A stretch of 64,000 nucleotides of DNA, taken from contig CAUZIZ010000004.1 of assembly GCA_963579905.1 (NCBI GenBank), forward strand, positions 8,674 to 72,673. Direction: 5' to 3'. Position numbers and translations under genes: made by a program. The notes under the pieces are model-generated. The model was not told the origin of the DNA. It saw only the letters and a program-made list of their open reading frames with translations, and searched no databases. Shown piece after piece: positions 1-8,668 of the stretch (position 1 is the first letter of the stretch; every line of letters starts with the position of its first letter). This DNA comes from CAUZIZ01 sp963579905 (GTDB lineage Bacteria > Acidobacteriota > UBA6911 > RPQK01 > JAJDTT01).

Positions 1-247
1 GGTGCCGATACCCGGTGCCCCAGCGGGACCCCCGAAGCCCGTGTAGGCCAAATATCTCCGATACCACTTCCTCAGTCCAGCACCGGAACCCGCTCTTCCG
101 TAGCTTTGGTGTCCAGTCCGAAGTTTCTCTGTCGAGTGGCTCGACGCACGGCGGCTTGGAGGCCACCGCCACGTACGAACCATCCTCCCACCTCCGCTGA
201 GCCGGGCTCCTCCCGAAAATCGCATTGCACGGCGGAGGAGAAAGAAA
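1..247. other. Non-coding left edge with an R4 repeat copy
   Basis: No credible gene is seen here. Positions 111-172 hold a minus-orientation copy of repeat family R4: a GGCCTCCAAGCCGCCG core next to a small palindrome around GTCGAGTGGCTCGAC and a GAAGTTTC stretch. Other copies lie near 21562, 33772 and 44989. The last 20 bases contain a purine-rich ribosome binding site (GGCGGAGGAG) for the next gene. The first 100 bases contain short palindromes but nothing I can name. Confidence 0.5.
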
Positions 248-712
248 ATGAAAGTCAAAAATCTTATCGGTGTGATGGTGTTGTCCATGATTTCGCTTCA
301 AGCTGTCGTCATTCCGGGACGGTGGGAAAAACTCGACGGCCAACCGCCAGATACCCGGATGCTCGTGACTCTCAACAGCGGCGCACGCGTGGACTGTGCT
401 CTAAAGAGCTCTGGACCACTTGATCTGACACTGACGGATCAGACCGGAGCTGAGAGGATCCTTCCGAAGTCAGAGATCCGCAAGATCGTGAGCGTCGGTC
501 GCGTCGTCAGGGACAATGTCCTCAAGGGCACCTTGATCGGAGCCGCGATCGGTGCGTTGGCCGTCCTTCCTATTGCCACCATCATAAAGAACGAAACAGG
601 TCAAAGAGAGGCGACACTGGCCGTCCCCGGGTATGTCGGGATCGGCTCAGGAATCGGAGCGGCTGTAGATTGGGTCATGAAAGAAAGGGAGGTACTCTTC
701 CGCGCTCCCTGA
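248..712 (+). CDS. Small exported protein with glycine-rich hydrophobic segment, unknown function
   Basis: The 154-residue product begins with a short hydrophobic N-terminus (residues 4-20) that looks like a signal peptide. A middle part is rich in polar beta-strand-like sequence (LVTLNSGARVDC...). From about residue 95 there is a glycine/alanine-rich hydrophobic stretch (GTLIGAAIGALAVLPIATII), followed by a second small-residue segment near residue 130 (GYVGIGSGIGAAVDW), as in glycine-zipper envelope proteins. A strong AGGAG site lies about 7 bases before the ATG. It converges with the PQQ dehydrogenase gene, leaving 6 bases between the two stops. I do not recognise a family; an envelope role is inferred from the hydrophobic pattern only. 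Confidence 0.7.
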   Translation: MKVKNLIGVMVLSMISLQAVVIPGRWEKLDGQPPDTRMLVTLNSGARVDCALKSSGPLDLTLTDQTGAERILPKSEIRKIVSVGRVVRDNVLKGTLIGAAIGALAVLPIATIIKNETGQREATLAVPGYVGIGSGIGAAVDWVMKEREVLFRAP

Positions 713-718
713 TCGGCA

Positions 719-2869
719 TCACGGGTCTTTCCCGTCGTGGGGCAGGGCGAAAGCGACGTAGCTGTCGCCGGAGGGGGTGCCCATCTTGCCTCCCCCTGCG
801 GCGATGACGATGTATTGGCGACCGGCAACCGAATAAGTTGCGGGAGTGGCGTAACCTCCGGCTGGTAGTTGAGTTTCCCACAGGACCTTTCCGGTATCCC
901 TATCGAAGGCGCGAAATTTCTGGTCCCGCGTCGCTCCGATGAAGAGGAGACCGCCTGCCGTCACAATCGGCCCTCCGTAGTTCTCAGCTCCCGTCTGTGG
1001 AACTCCTCTCCGCGTCAGCTCCTCGAACTCACCGAGCGGCACTTGCCAGACGATGCTTCCCTGGTTGAGGTCAATCGCCGTCAATTGTCCCCAAGGAGGC
1101 TTGATGGCCGGATTGCCTTCCAGGTCAAGAAAACGGTTATAGCCAGTAAAAGTGTAACGGATCTTAGGTGGAGGCACCGCCCAGGTCGGGACTCTGGCCG
1201 GATCCGATCCCGAGAGGAAGTCGATCACCGCCTCGGTCGCCTGAGCCGAAAGCTGCGGCAACCCCAGCATCCGTCCTTTGCCTCGCCTGATTACGTCCCG
1301 AGTTTCGTCTCGGGGATAGATCTTTTCGAGTGGCAGCGGCGGATTGTTGCCGTGAGCATCGCCCAGCCTCTTGGACCCATGACACCCTGCGCAGTGAATT
1401 TTATAAACCTCGGCTCCGGGGAGCTCCGCCTCGTCGGTGCTAACCATCGTGAGAATCCAAGGGATCTCGTTGGAATTGACGTACAAACGTCCAGTGTAAG
1501 GCTCCGACGCCGCCCCGCCCCATTCCCCACCGCCATCGTAGCCGGGAAAGATCAGTGTCCCCTGGGTGCTGGGGGGTTCAAACCTATCGCTACTCCTGAT
1601 CTGCCGGAAGCGTGCCAGCACCGCTTCCCGCGAACTCGGAGAGATATTGGTGACATCCGCCTCGGTGAAGGATTGGCGCGAGAACGGCGGTGGCTTCTGG
1701 GGGATAGGCTGGGTTGGCCAGGCTTCCTCACCTTTGAGATCGGAGGCGGGCACGGGCGTTTCCTCGACTGGAAAGAGCGGGTCCCCGGTTTCACGATCCA
1801 GTAGGAACACAAACCCCCACTTGGTGATCTGGGCCACCGCGTCCACCGATTGCCCGTCACGAGTCACAGTCACCAGATTGGGAGAAGCCGGAAGATCGCG
1901 ATCCCACAAGTCGTGATGCACTGTCTGAAAGTGCCAGCGAAGCTCGCCCGTGCCGGCATCGATGGCGAGCACGCAGTTCCCGTAGAGGTTCTGACCCTTT
2001 CGACGCCCTCCCCAGAAGTCGAAGGCAGGTGATCCAGTGGAGGCAAACACAATCCCACGACGATGATCGACGGTCATGCCTGCCCAGGAGTTGGCTCCAC
2101 CCGTGTACTTCCAGGCCTCGGGAGGCCAGGTTTCATACCCCGCCTCGCCCGGGCGAGGTATGGTGTGAAAGGTCCAGCGAATCTCGCCGGTGTTGGCATC
2201 AAAGGCTCGGATGTGGCCGGGAGCCGCTCTCCCAGGACCCTCCCCGACCCGGGTGCCAACGATCAAAAGATCCTGGTAGACAGCCGCCGGTGTCGTACTA
2301 TTCAGGGACAGCCCCTCGAAATCATTAATACCGAGGCCTAGCCGCAGGTCGACCTGACCACCTTCTCCGAAGGAGGCTGCAAGTCGTCCGCTGTCAGCGT
2401 CCAGAGCGAAGAACAGATGGCCGACCGAGTAGAAGATCCGCCGAGCTTGATCGTGTTCCCAGTAGACAACCCCTCTATTGACACCGACAGAACCCAGATC
2501 CCTTCCCTCCCGAGGATCGAATGTCCAGATCTCTTTTCCGGTCGCCGCGTCCAGACAGAACGCCTTGAGACCGGGAGAGGTCGCGTAGAGACGACCTCCG
2601 ATGATGAGAGGATTGCACTGGATTTGCGAGGATTTCGCGGCCTCGCCCGCCTGATAGGTCCAGGCCAACTCGAGCCGATCGACATTGTCGCGGCTGATTT
2701 GGGTCAGAGCAGAATAGTGTGACGCCCCAGCATCTCCCAAATAGACGGGCCAATCGCCCGGGTTATCGTCTACGGATCGATGACACGCTTCCGGAATCAG
2801 CAGAAACAGAGACAACGTCAGCAGCGCTGCCGACTTCCGGAGGCACGAAGGTCGGGAGGATACCCTCAA
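719..2869 (-). CDS. PQQ-dependent dehydrogenase (quinoprotein) with inserted cytochrome c haem site, lipoprotein
   Basis: The 716-residue product has a lipoprotein signal (hydrophobic core, then lipobox LIPEAC near residue 29), so it should be an anchored periplasmic enzyme. The body has repeated propeller-blade motifs (DAATGKEIWTFD, DANTGEIRWTFH, DAGTGELRWHFQ, DRDTGKVLWET) typical of the glucose/quinate/alcohol quinoprotein dehydrogenases. A CAGCH haem c motif sits near residue 491, inside an insert of roughly 100 residues before the last blades, so electrons could pass from PQQH2 to a bound haem. The start is TTG in a 4-base TTGA overlap with the stop of the upstream Gfo/Idh gene. It is the last gene of a five-gene operon. 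The substrate is unknown; a sugar or polyol is the usual choice for the family. Confidence 0.9.
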   Translation of the reverse strand: MRVSSRPSCLRKSAALLTLSLFLLIPEACHRSVDDNPGDWPVYLGDAGASHYSALTQISRDNVDRLELAWTYQAGEAAKSSQIQCNPLIIGGRLYATSPGLKAFCLDAATGKEIWTFDPREGRDLGSVGVNRGVVYWEHDQARRIFYSVGHLFFALDADSGRLAASFGEGGQVDLRLGLGINDFEGLSLNSTTPAAVYQDLLIVGTRVGEGPGRAAPGHIRAFDANTGEIRWTFHTIPRPGEAGYETWPPEAWKYTGGANSWAGMTVDHRRGIVFASTGSPAFDFWGGRRKGQNLYGNCVLAIDAGTGELRWHFQTVHHDLWDRDLPASPNLVTVTRDGQSVDAVAQITKWGFVFLLDRETGDPLFPVEETPVPASDLKGEEAWPTQPIPQKPPPFSRQSFTEADVTNISPSSREAVLARFRQIRSSDRFEPPSTQGTLIFPGYDGGGEWGGAASEPYTGRLYVNSNEIPWILTMVSTDEAELPGAEVYKIHCAGCHGSKRLGDAHGNNPPLPLEKIYPRDETRDVIRRGKGRMLGLPQLSAQATEAVIDFLSGSDPARVPTWAVPPPKIRYTFTGYNRFLDLEGNPAIKPPWGQLTAIDLNQGSIVWQVPLGEFEELTRRGVPQTGAENYGGPIVTAGGLLFIGATRDQKFRAFDRDTGKVLWETQLPAGGYATPATYSVAGRQYIVIAAGGGKMGTPSGDSYVAFALPHDGKDP

Positions 2870-3900
2870 CGAAGCTGCACCACCGTGTTGCCGCGTGAAG
2901 CTTCCAGCATGGCCCTACACACCTCGACTCCAGCGCGGCCATCGAGTGCCGAGCCCAGGGCTGAAGGCTTGCCCTCTATAGCATCCAGGAACGCCTGAAT
3001 CTGTGACTTGTAGGCCGCTATCCGGATTGGATTGATCGGCACGTCGGCCGCCACATACTCGGCGGCGGGTTGAGTGGAAACAGTCTGCCAGCTGCCGTCA
3101 GTAGCAATCTTCAGGTCTCCGTAGGGGTCCAGGTCCATCAGTCCTTTGGAGCCGATGATTCGAAAACGAAAGGTTTCTTCCACAAAACCCGGATCGCCCA
3201 TGACGTTGGTCGAGAACAAACTGCAGAGCGCTCCGTTCTCGAAGCTCATCTGTGCCAATGTCGTATTTTCGACGGGAACATCACTGAGAAAGGTGCGGCA
3301 AAGAGCACTGACCGAAGACACGTCGGAACCCATCATCCAACGCATTAGGTCGACACCGTGAGGTGCCGAATTGAGGATGTGCCCCAGGCTTCTCGGATCG
3401 TCCCACCAGGCCCAGCCTCCTCCGTCTCGAAGCGAGCCTTCCGAGAGCATCGACACCTGGATGGTCAAAATGTCTCCGATGGCTCCTTCGCGAACCAACC
3501 TGTACGCCTCGCTGTTATTGTTACGGAACCGCTGGTGGTATCCTACCCCCAAGGTCAATGCTCTACTCGAGGCCGCCTCGATCATACGGTCACAGTCCTC
3601 GACCGACGTTGCCAGTGGCTTCTCCACCAGCGCGTGCTTGCCCTCTTCGAGCGCAGCCAGCGTTTCCGAGATGTGCACGTGGTGGGGCGTCGTCACGATG
3701 ACTGCATCGATATCCGAACGACGTGCCAGACTGTCGGCATCCGGCTCATACGCTACCCCGTAGTGCTGAGCCAGCCCAGGTGCGCGGCTTCCGCCGGAAA
3801 AGGCGACCAGTTGAAGTTGGGGCAGCGTTAGCACTGCCTCAGCATGGGTCTTGCCCATGAATCCCGACCCAGTGATTCCGATACCAATCTTGTTTGTCAC
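2866..3900 (-). CDS. Gfo/Idh/MocA family NAD(P)-dependent oxidoreductase
   Basis: The 344-residue product has the N-terminal Rossmann motif GITGSGFMGKTHAEA (GxGxxG), the HALVEKPLA motif near residue 95 carrying the family's conserved Glu-Lys-Pro, and the C-terminal alpha/beta domain (GGGWAWWDDPRSLGHILNSA, with HGVDLMRWMMG). These enzymes oxidise or reduce carbonyl/hydroxyl groups on sugars, inositols and related compounds in the cytoplasm. The start is GTG, 4 bases after the stop of the SDR gene, and its stop overlaps the start of the PQQ dehydrogenase, so it is clearly co-transcribed. The substrate cannot be read from sequence. Confidence 0.9.
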   Translation of the reverse strand: MTNKIGIGITGSGFMGKTHAEAVLTLPQLQLVAFSGGSRAPGLAQHYGVAYEPDADSLARRSDIDAVIVTTPHHVHISETLAALEEGKHALVEKPLATSVEDCDRMIEAASSRALTLGVGYHQRFRNNNSEAYRLVREGAIGDILTIQVSMLSEGSLRDGGGWAWWDDPRSLGHILNSAPHGVDLMRWMMGSDVSSVSALCRTFLSDVPVENTTLAQMSFENGALCSLFSTNVMGDPGFVEETFRFRIIGSKGLMDLDPYGDLKIATDGSWQTVSTQPAAEYVAADVPINPIRIAAYKSQIQAFLDAIEGKPSALGSALDGRAGVEVCRAMLEASRGNTVVQLR

Positions 3901-3904
3901 TCGT

Positions 3905-4708
3905 TCAGACCCTCAATTTACAGGTAACTCCACCATCTACAACGAGCTTCGCACCTGTGATGTATTTTGCCTCGTCGGAAGCCAGGAACAGCGCAGCATA
4001 GGCCACGTCCCACGCATCTCCCATCGTTCCCATGGGAACCATCGCATCGCGTTTTCGCACCATCTCATCGACACCGCCAGGCCCATAACTGTTCTTCAAC
4101 GGTTCCACTATCATGGGGGTATTCAGGAAGCCAGGCAAAATGCAGTTCGCTCGGATTCCCTTGTCTGCATACTGCCCTGCAACGTGCTGGGTCAGCGAAT
4201 CCACGGCCCCCTTCGATGCATTGTATGAAACCGCGTCATATCCGAGATGACGGATCGCCGCAATCGAGGACACGTTGACAATGGCGCCTTTGCCTTGGCG
4301 TTCCATGATCGGAAGCACGTGCTTGCAGGTCAGAAACATGCCCTTCACATTCACGGCCAGAACTCGATCCCATTTTTCCTCGGACAGTTCGACGGGACCG
4401 CCGACCTCCAGGATACCCACGTTGTTGTGAAGAACATCGACGCGGCCATACTCGGTCAAACAGGCATCGACCAGCGCCTGGACCTCTGAATTCTGGGAAA
4501 CATCTGCCTGCCAGCTGCTGCAGAGACCGCCTTCATCCTCGATGATCTTTTTGGTTTCTTCGGCAGCAGACAGATTGATATCGACTGAGAAAACTGCCGC
4601 TCCTTCCCGGGCGAAGAGGACCGCCGTAGCTTTGCCGTTGCCCCAACCAGGCCCCACCGATCCCGCACCGGAGACGATCGCGATCTTTCCCTCTAATCGG
4701 TTTGGCAC
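3905..4708 (-). CDS. Short-chain dehydrogenase/reductase (SDR)
   Basis: The 267-residue length is usual for a classical SDR. The cofactor loop (IVSGAGSVGPGWGNGKATA) is a longer glycine-rich variant of TGxxxGxG. The NNVG motif (HNNVGIL), the catalytic Ser (IVNVSSIAA) and YxxxK (YNASKGA) are all present, so it should be an active NAD(P)-dependent oxidoreductase. Asp at the end of beta2 (FSVDINLSAAEE) favours NAD(H). The start is GTG. It lies 15 bases after the ornithine cyclodeaminase-like gene and 4 bases before the Gfo/Idh gene in the 6837-719 operon. Confidence 0.92.
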   Translation of the reverse strand: MPNRLEGKIAIVSGAGSVGPGWGNGKATAVLFAREGAAVFSVDINLSAAEETKKIIEDEGGLCSSWQADVSQNSEVQALVDACLTEYGRVDVLHNNVGILEVGGPVELSEEKWDRVLAVNVKGMFLTCKHVLPIMERQGKGAIVNVSSIAAIRHLGYDAVSYNASKGAVDSLTQHVAGQYADKGIRANCILPGFLNTPMIVEPLKNSYGPGGVDEMVRKRDAMVPMGTMGDAWDVAYAALFLASDEAKYITGAKLVVDGGVTCKLRV

Positions 4709-4723
4709 AGGAGGTCTCCGGAA

Positions 4724-5704
4724 TTAGAGCTCGGACCACACCCCGAAGCCGTCGCGCGCGGCCAGATCGTAGACACGCCGGGCGACGGCGGCATCCTGGA
4801 TTGCCAGCCCGGTGCCATCAAAAAGGGTAATCTCCTCCGCTGAGGTCCTTCCTTCGATAGCCCCGGTCAAGACCTGGCCTAGCGTCCCCTTGATCTGGGA
4901 ACGCGTAAGCAACCCCTTTTCTATGGATTGTGAAACTTCCCCCAGATGGCAAATCTGGTCGATGTGGTCGCCGAAAATGGTGCATCGGGCATGCACCCCT
5001 TCTGCCAGCTCTTGCTTCCAGGCCTGGTCTGCTCCCATGCAGGAAAAATGGGTTCCGGGACGGATCCACTCTCCCTCGACAATGGGCACCGTGGTGTTGG
5101 AGCAACTGACGATCACGTCACTGTTGGTCACCAGATCCTCGGGTCCCGAAACGGGTTCGATCGTCCGGCCCAACTCCTGAGACAACTCTTCGACAAAGCT
5201 GTCGAGAGTCTTGGGAAAGGAGTCATAGACGCGAATTTCCTCGAAAGCACGGACGCGGGTAGCCGCCCTCAGCGCGTGCCGGCCCTGAAATCCCGCCCCC
5301 AGAATACCCAGGGTTTTGGCGTCGGATCTGGCCAGATGCTTCACCGCGATCGCCGCCGAGGCACCGGTCCTTAGTCCGGTTACCCAAGAGCCATCCAAGA
5401 GAGCCAGCGGCTTACCTGTGTCCGGATCGAAGAGTGAGATCTGGGAAATGATGTTGGGCAGGTCGCGCTTGGGATTCTCTTCCCTGCCTTGACCCAGCTT
5501 CATGGCCAGGACGTCCAGATCGGGAAGCATGCTCGCCATACAAGCGCTAATCCCTCCAGGGACCTGAAAAATGAGCTTGTCCGGCAGAATGTCACTGCCC
5601 TTCTCGTGGTTGGCGAGTGCTTGTTCCACCACGTCGATCGCCTCCTGTATCTTAAACCGAGAGACGATTTCGTTCCTGCTGATTACTAGAATAGGGTAAG
5701 CCAT
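4724..5704 (-). CDS. Ornithine cyclodeaminase / mu-crystallin family protein
   Basis: The start is placed at the ATG reading MAYPILVISRNEI (5704), giving 326 residues, the family norm. The reading frame stays open much further upstream, but only antisense to the aminotransferase gene. Family features are the N-terminal dimer region (KFIQEAI-like FKIQEAIDVVEQA), a substrate-binding Lys/Arg region (DVLAMKLGQGREEN), and a Rossmann NAD site (TLGILGAGFQGRHALRA). Members deaminate ornithine to proline or act as NAD(P)-dependent amino/imino acid dehydrogenases or ketimine reductases. The start overlaps the aminotransferase stop by 19 bases, indicating translational coupling and a shared amino-acid substrate. 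Confidence 0.9.
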   Translation of the reverse strand: MAYPILVISRNEIVSRFKIQEAIDVVEQALANHEKGSDILPDKLIFQVPGGISACMASMLPDLDVLAMKLGQGREENPKRDLPNIISQISLFDPDTGKPLALLDGSWVTGLRTGASAAIAVKHLARSDAKTLGILGAGFQGRHALRAATRVRAFEEIRVYDSFPKTLDSFVEELSQELGRTIEPVSGPEDLVTNSDVIVSCSNTTVPIVEGEWIRPGTHFSCMGADQAWKQELAEGVHARCTIFGDHIDQICHLGEVSQSIEKGLLTRSQIKGTLGQVLTGAIEGRTSAEEITLFDGTGLAIQDAAVARRVYDLAARDGFGVWSEL

Positions 5705-6837
5705 TTTCGCATTCTCCTGATGCCCTCGCGGATGGCGTCCGGTCCAACGGCGTACGAGATCCTGAAAGCCTGACGACAGGAATCGCCGAACCCGGTGCCG
5801 GGAATACAACAGACCTTCGCTTCCTTCAAGAGACGCAAACAGAAAGTATCCGCATCCATGGGCAGATCGAAACGCGGAAAGAGGTAGAACGCCCCTCCCG
5901 GAGTGTAGCTGGAAAGATGGGGCATGCCCTGCAGCAGTGACCCGAGTAGATTTCTTCGCTCCTTGTACTCGGATACCATCGAGGAAATAAAGCCCTGATC
6001 TCCGCCAAGAGCCTCTATGCCGGCCCATTGTCCGGGCGTGTTCGCAACCGTTGTCGTGAAGGTGTGAAGCTTCTGAAGAATCTTCCAGTTGGAGGATCCC
6101 GTCACCACCCAACCCACGCGGATACCGGTCATGGCATAGGTCTTGGAGAGACTGTGAAAAATGAAGAGGCGATCGCGATCAGGCTCCAGAGTCAGCATTG
6201 AGGGATAGCGTCCAGGGTGGTCGTATATGAGCTGCTCGTAGACCTCGTCGGAGCCGAGTAGCAGATTGTGCCTGCGGGCCACGTCTGCCAATTGCTTCAG
6301 GACCTCGACCGGAAAAGTTGCACCCGTCGGATTGCAAGGAGAATTGACCAGAAGCATCCGAGTTCTCGGTGTAATCGCGTTTTCGACTTCCTGGGGATCG
6401 GGCACATACCCATCCTCGACTCGGGTCACTACCGGAATCGGAACTCCTCCAATCATCCGGATGAACGGCGCGTAGACAACGAAGGCAGGCTCCAGCAGAA
6501 TGACTTCATCTCCAGGACTGATAAAGGCCTGTAGAACCAGGGTGATGGCCTCGACGGCACCGTCCGTGACCAGCACTTCCTCGGGCGTCAGCTCTACTGC
6601 GTGTTCTCTGGAGTAGTAGGCACAGATCTGTTCCCGAAACTCCAGGACACCCGCGTCCAGAGCGTACTTGGTCTTACCCTGTCTCAGGGCCTCGACCATG
6701 GCCTCGATCACCGGCTGAGGGGTGGCAAAATCGGGCTGGCCGATGGATAGGTGCAGCACATCCTCCATTCCGGCAGCTTCATTGAACATCATCCGGATGC
6801 TGGAGGGAGGCAGATCGACAACACTTTGTCGCGGCAT
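5686..6837 (-). CDS. Pyridoxal-phosphate aminotransferase, class I/II
   Basis: The 383-residue product is a fold-type I PLP aminotransferase of the aspartate/aromatic group. It shows the N-terminal LSIGQPDF motif, the NSPCNPTGA motif that contacts PLP, the SDEVYEQLIYD strand, the Schiff-base lysine in HSLSKTYAMTGIRVGWV near residue 233, and a C-terminal FRISYA arginine that binds the substrate carboxylate. It starts with ATG and ends with TAG. It is the first gene of the minus-strand operon running to 719; 779 bases of repeat-rich DNA separate it from the divergent amidohydrolase. Confidence 0.93.
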   Translation of the reverse strand: MPRQSVVDLPPSSIRMMFNEAAGMEDVLHLSIGQPDFATPQPVIEAMVEALRQGKTKYALDAGVLEFREQICAYYSREHAVELTPEEVLVTDGAVEAITLVLQAFISPGDEVILLEPAFVVYAPFIRMIGGVPIPVVTRVEDGYVPDPQEVENAITPRTRMLLVNSPCNPTGATFPVEVLKQLADVARRHNLLLGSDEVYEQLIYDHPGRYPSMLTLEPDRDRLFIFHSLSKTYAMTGIRVGWVVTGSSNWKILQKLHTFTTTVANTPGQWAGIEALGGDQGFISSMVSEYKERRNLLGSLLQGMPHLSSYTPGGAFYLFPRFDLPMDADTFCLRLLKEAKVCCIPGTGFGDSCRQAFRISYAVGPDAIREGIRRMRKWLTLF

Positions 6838-7154
6838 AGGGAAAGGACTCAGTCGAGTTTTAGTGGGCGCCCAAGGGGGGAATCATATTCGCACGAGATC
6901 GAGAGATCAAGCGCTGCTTCGAAGAGAAGAGGGTCGGTCGTATTGACACCTCTGAAATGGACGTTTAGGGTGGTGAGATCAGAGCCGCGGGGGAATCGTG
7001 TCACCCGGACAGGCCGGGAAAACCGTGGCTCGTGGTCCGATGATCCTGTGCACGACTGATGACGACCCCAGAGAATCTTGAGTACCTTTGAGAACTGAAT
7101 CGAGCCTTGGTAGTGGAGATCGGAACGGATCCTGGCTAAAGCCTTTCCTCGAGA

Positions 7155-7254
7155 AGCCTGCTGAAGCAGGCTCCGCCCCTCACGTCGCGCGGATACCCGG
7201 CCCTGAAGGACCGGTCTATTACGCTTCGCGCCAGCCCGCTGAAGCGGGCTCCTG
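7155..7254 (+). repeat. R5 repeat: paired GC-rich palindromes
   Basis: Two near-perfect palindromes, AGCCTGCTGAAGCAGGCT (7155-7172) and AGCCCGCTGAAGCGGGCT (7233-7250), flank a block containing CCGGCCCTGAAGGACCGGTC and ATTACGCTTCGCG. The same block occurs inverted at 15996-16110. It lies in the 6838-7615 intergenic region, which holds no gene I can support; the rest of that region is R2 sequence and uncharacterised DNA in which promoters for the two divergent transcripts should lie. Confidence 0.75.
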
Positions 7255-7454
7255 GATGGGGTTAGCTGCAGTAGAATCTTCTGTCCAGGCGATGAACGTC
7301 AGAAGTAGGAAAAAGTTTCTTTCTCGAATGGGGCCAGGGCTTCCTGGGGAGAAGCTGAGCTGAAACTTGAATAGTGAGCAGTGATCCAGTGAGCAGTCCG
7401 GAAACAGCCGAAGCCGATGGTGTCGCAAGTGGGGTAGACTGGCAATATCACGTG

Positions 7455-7592
7455 GCCAAGTCCGGCAGAGCTGCGAACGACTTGATCCGTTAGCAACATG
7501 CGGCCAAGTTCCGAGGAGAGAGCTGGACAACAGCACCATCTCTTCCACCCTCAACCTAAAGTTTCCGTCTGAATGATCCAACGCGACTGGGG
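7455..7592 (+). repeat. R2 composite repeat, copy 1
   Basis: This is one copy of a dispersed element of roughly 130-150 bases. Recognisable blocks in order are GCTGCGAACGACTTGATCCG, TTAGCAACATG, GGCCAAGTTCCGAGGAGAGA, GCTGGACAAC, CCTCAACCTAAAGTTTCC and TGAATGATCCAACGCGACTG. The other copies are at 38100 (diverged), 48085 (inverted), 53390 and 62140, with a partial one near 56960. It is not open in any frame across copies, so it is a non-coding repeat. Confidence 0.75.
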
Positions 7593-7615
7593 TCAGGACT
7601 GACTGGAGAACCACC

Positions 7616-8458
7616 ATGATCTTTGACGTGCATTCACACACCTGGCAATACCCCGACCATTTCACCGACCATTTCCGGGAACAGGCCCGTAGCGCCCGCG
7701 GTGGCACCGAAGTGGACTTGACCGTGCGCTATAAAGACTACCGGCGCACGGCTCCAGACGACACACGCACCGTTGTCTTTGGCGGCAAAGCAAGGCTGAG
7801 CGGCCTCTGGGTGGACGACCAATTCGTGGCCGACTACGTCCAACAGCACCCGGACACACTGGTCGGATTCCTCTCCTTGGATCCCACCCAACCGGGTTGG
7901 GAAGAGGAACTGCAACAGGGACATCATGAACTGGGTCTGAAGGGCATCAAACTGATGCCTATGTATGCCGGCTTCAGGCCCGACGGACAGGATCTAGATC
8001 CAATGTGGCAGTACGCTCAGGACCATGACCTTCCGGTTCTACTTCATACCGGCACCACCTTCGTGGCCCAGGCTCCATTGGAGTGCACGCTGCCAAGACA
8101 CCTCGACCCGGTCGCCACCCGCTTTCCGGGAGTGAAGATCATCCTCGCGCATCTCTCCCATCCCTACGAGAACGAGTGCGTCGTAGTGATAAGAAAGCAT
8201 CCCAACGTCTACGCCGATATCAGTGCCATCCACTACCGTCCATTCCAGCTCTACCACAGCCTAATGCTGGTTCAGGAGTACGGAGTCTGGAACAAGCTGC
8301 TCTTCGGCACAGACTATCCCTTCACCAATATCGAAGCCTCTATCAAGGGACTCTTCGGTCTCAACAAGATGCTCGAAGGTACCGCACTGCCGCGACTGGA
8401 CGAAGAACAGATCTATCAGGTGCTCCACCGCGACACCGCAGGTATTCTTGGATTATGA
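7616..8458 (+). CDS. Amidohydrolase family protein (metal-dependent TIM-barrel hydrolase)
   Basis: The 280-residue product begins FDVHSHTW, the HxH metal site of the amidohydrolase-2 / ACMS decarboxylase-like group. It continues with a barrel-strand Lys (LGLKGIKLMPMY), His sites at LLHTGTTF and ILAHLSHPYENE, and the catalytic Asp in LFGTDYPFTN. It probably hydrolyses or decarboxylates a small cyclic or carboxylated substrate in the cytoplasm. It stands alone, so the substrate cannot be inferred. A related but distinct family member lies at 49539-50531. Confidence 0.9.
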   Translation: MIFDVHSHTWQYPDHFTDHFREQARSARGGTEVDLTVRYKDYRRTAPDDTRTVVFGGKARLSGLWVDDQFVADYVQQHPDTLVGFLSLDPTQPGWEEELQQGHHELGLKGIKLMPMYAGFRPDGQDLDPMWQYAQDHDLPVLLHTGTTFVAQAPLECTLPRHLDPVATRFPGVKIILAHLSHPYENECVVVIRKHPNVYADISAIHYRPFQLYHSLMLVQEYGVWNKLLFGTDYPFTNIEASIKGLFGLNKMLEGTALPRLDEEQIYQVLHRDTAGILGL

Positions 8459-8482
8459 AGACAGAGGAGCCCTCCTAGTAGC

Positions 8483-8668
8483 TCAGAGTCGAGGAATACC
8501 AAGCTGGTCGCAGATAGTTCGGGCGACCGTTTCCTTGATTCCGCAGTGCCTTGGTACTGCAGCACACTTGCCGTTCTCGAAATTGCGGAAGATAGAGTGA
8601 CGTGCTCCCTCACGATCAGGAATGCATTTCTAGTCGCTCAGGTGTTTGATGAGCTCACGCCGCTTCAT
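8483..8668 (-). pseudogene. hicA: HicA-like mRNA interferase toxin, inactivated by an in-frame stop
   Basis: Read on the minus strand from the ATG at 8668, the frame gives MKRRELIKHLSD, then TAG at 8632-8630, then a full HicA body: REGARHSIFRNFENGK with the dsRBD-fold catalytic His, AAVPRHCGIKETVARTICDQLGIP. The total is 61 sense residues, the family size. HicA cleaves mRNA and is neutralised by HicB. The ATG overlaps the hicB stop (GATGA), so the order here is antitoxin then toxin. The single amber codon should abolish toxicity. Confidence 0.85.

Noticed and set aside
869..1804. A 311-residue plus-strand open frame
   Set aside because: It is antisense to the clearly coding PQQ dehydrogenase and has no recognisable protein pattern.
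5705..6112. N-terminal extension of the ornithine cyclodeaminase-like protein
   Set aside because: The extra 136 residues lie antisense-free within the aminotransferase gene in another frame and have no family similarity; the ATG at 5704 fits the family length.
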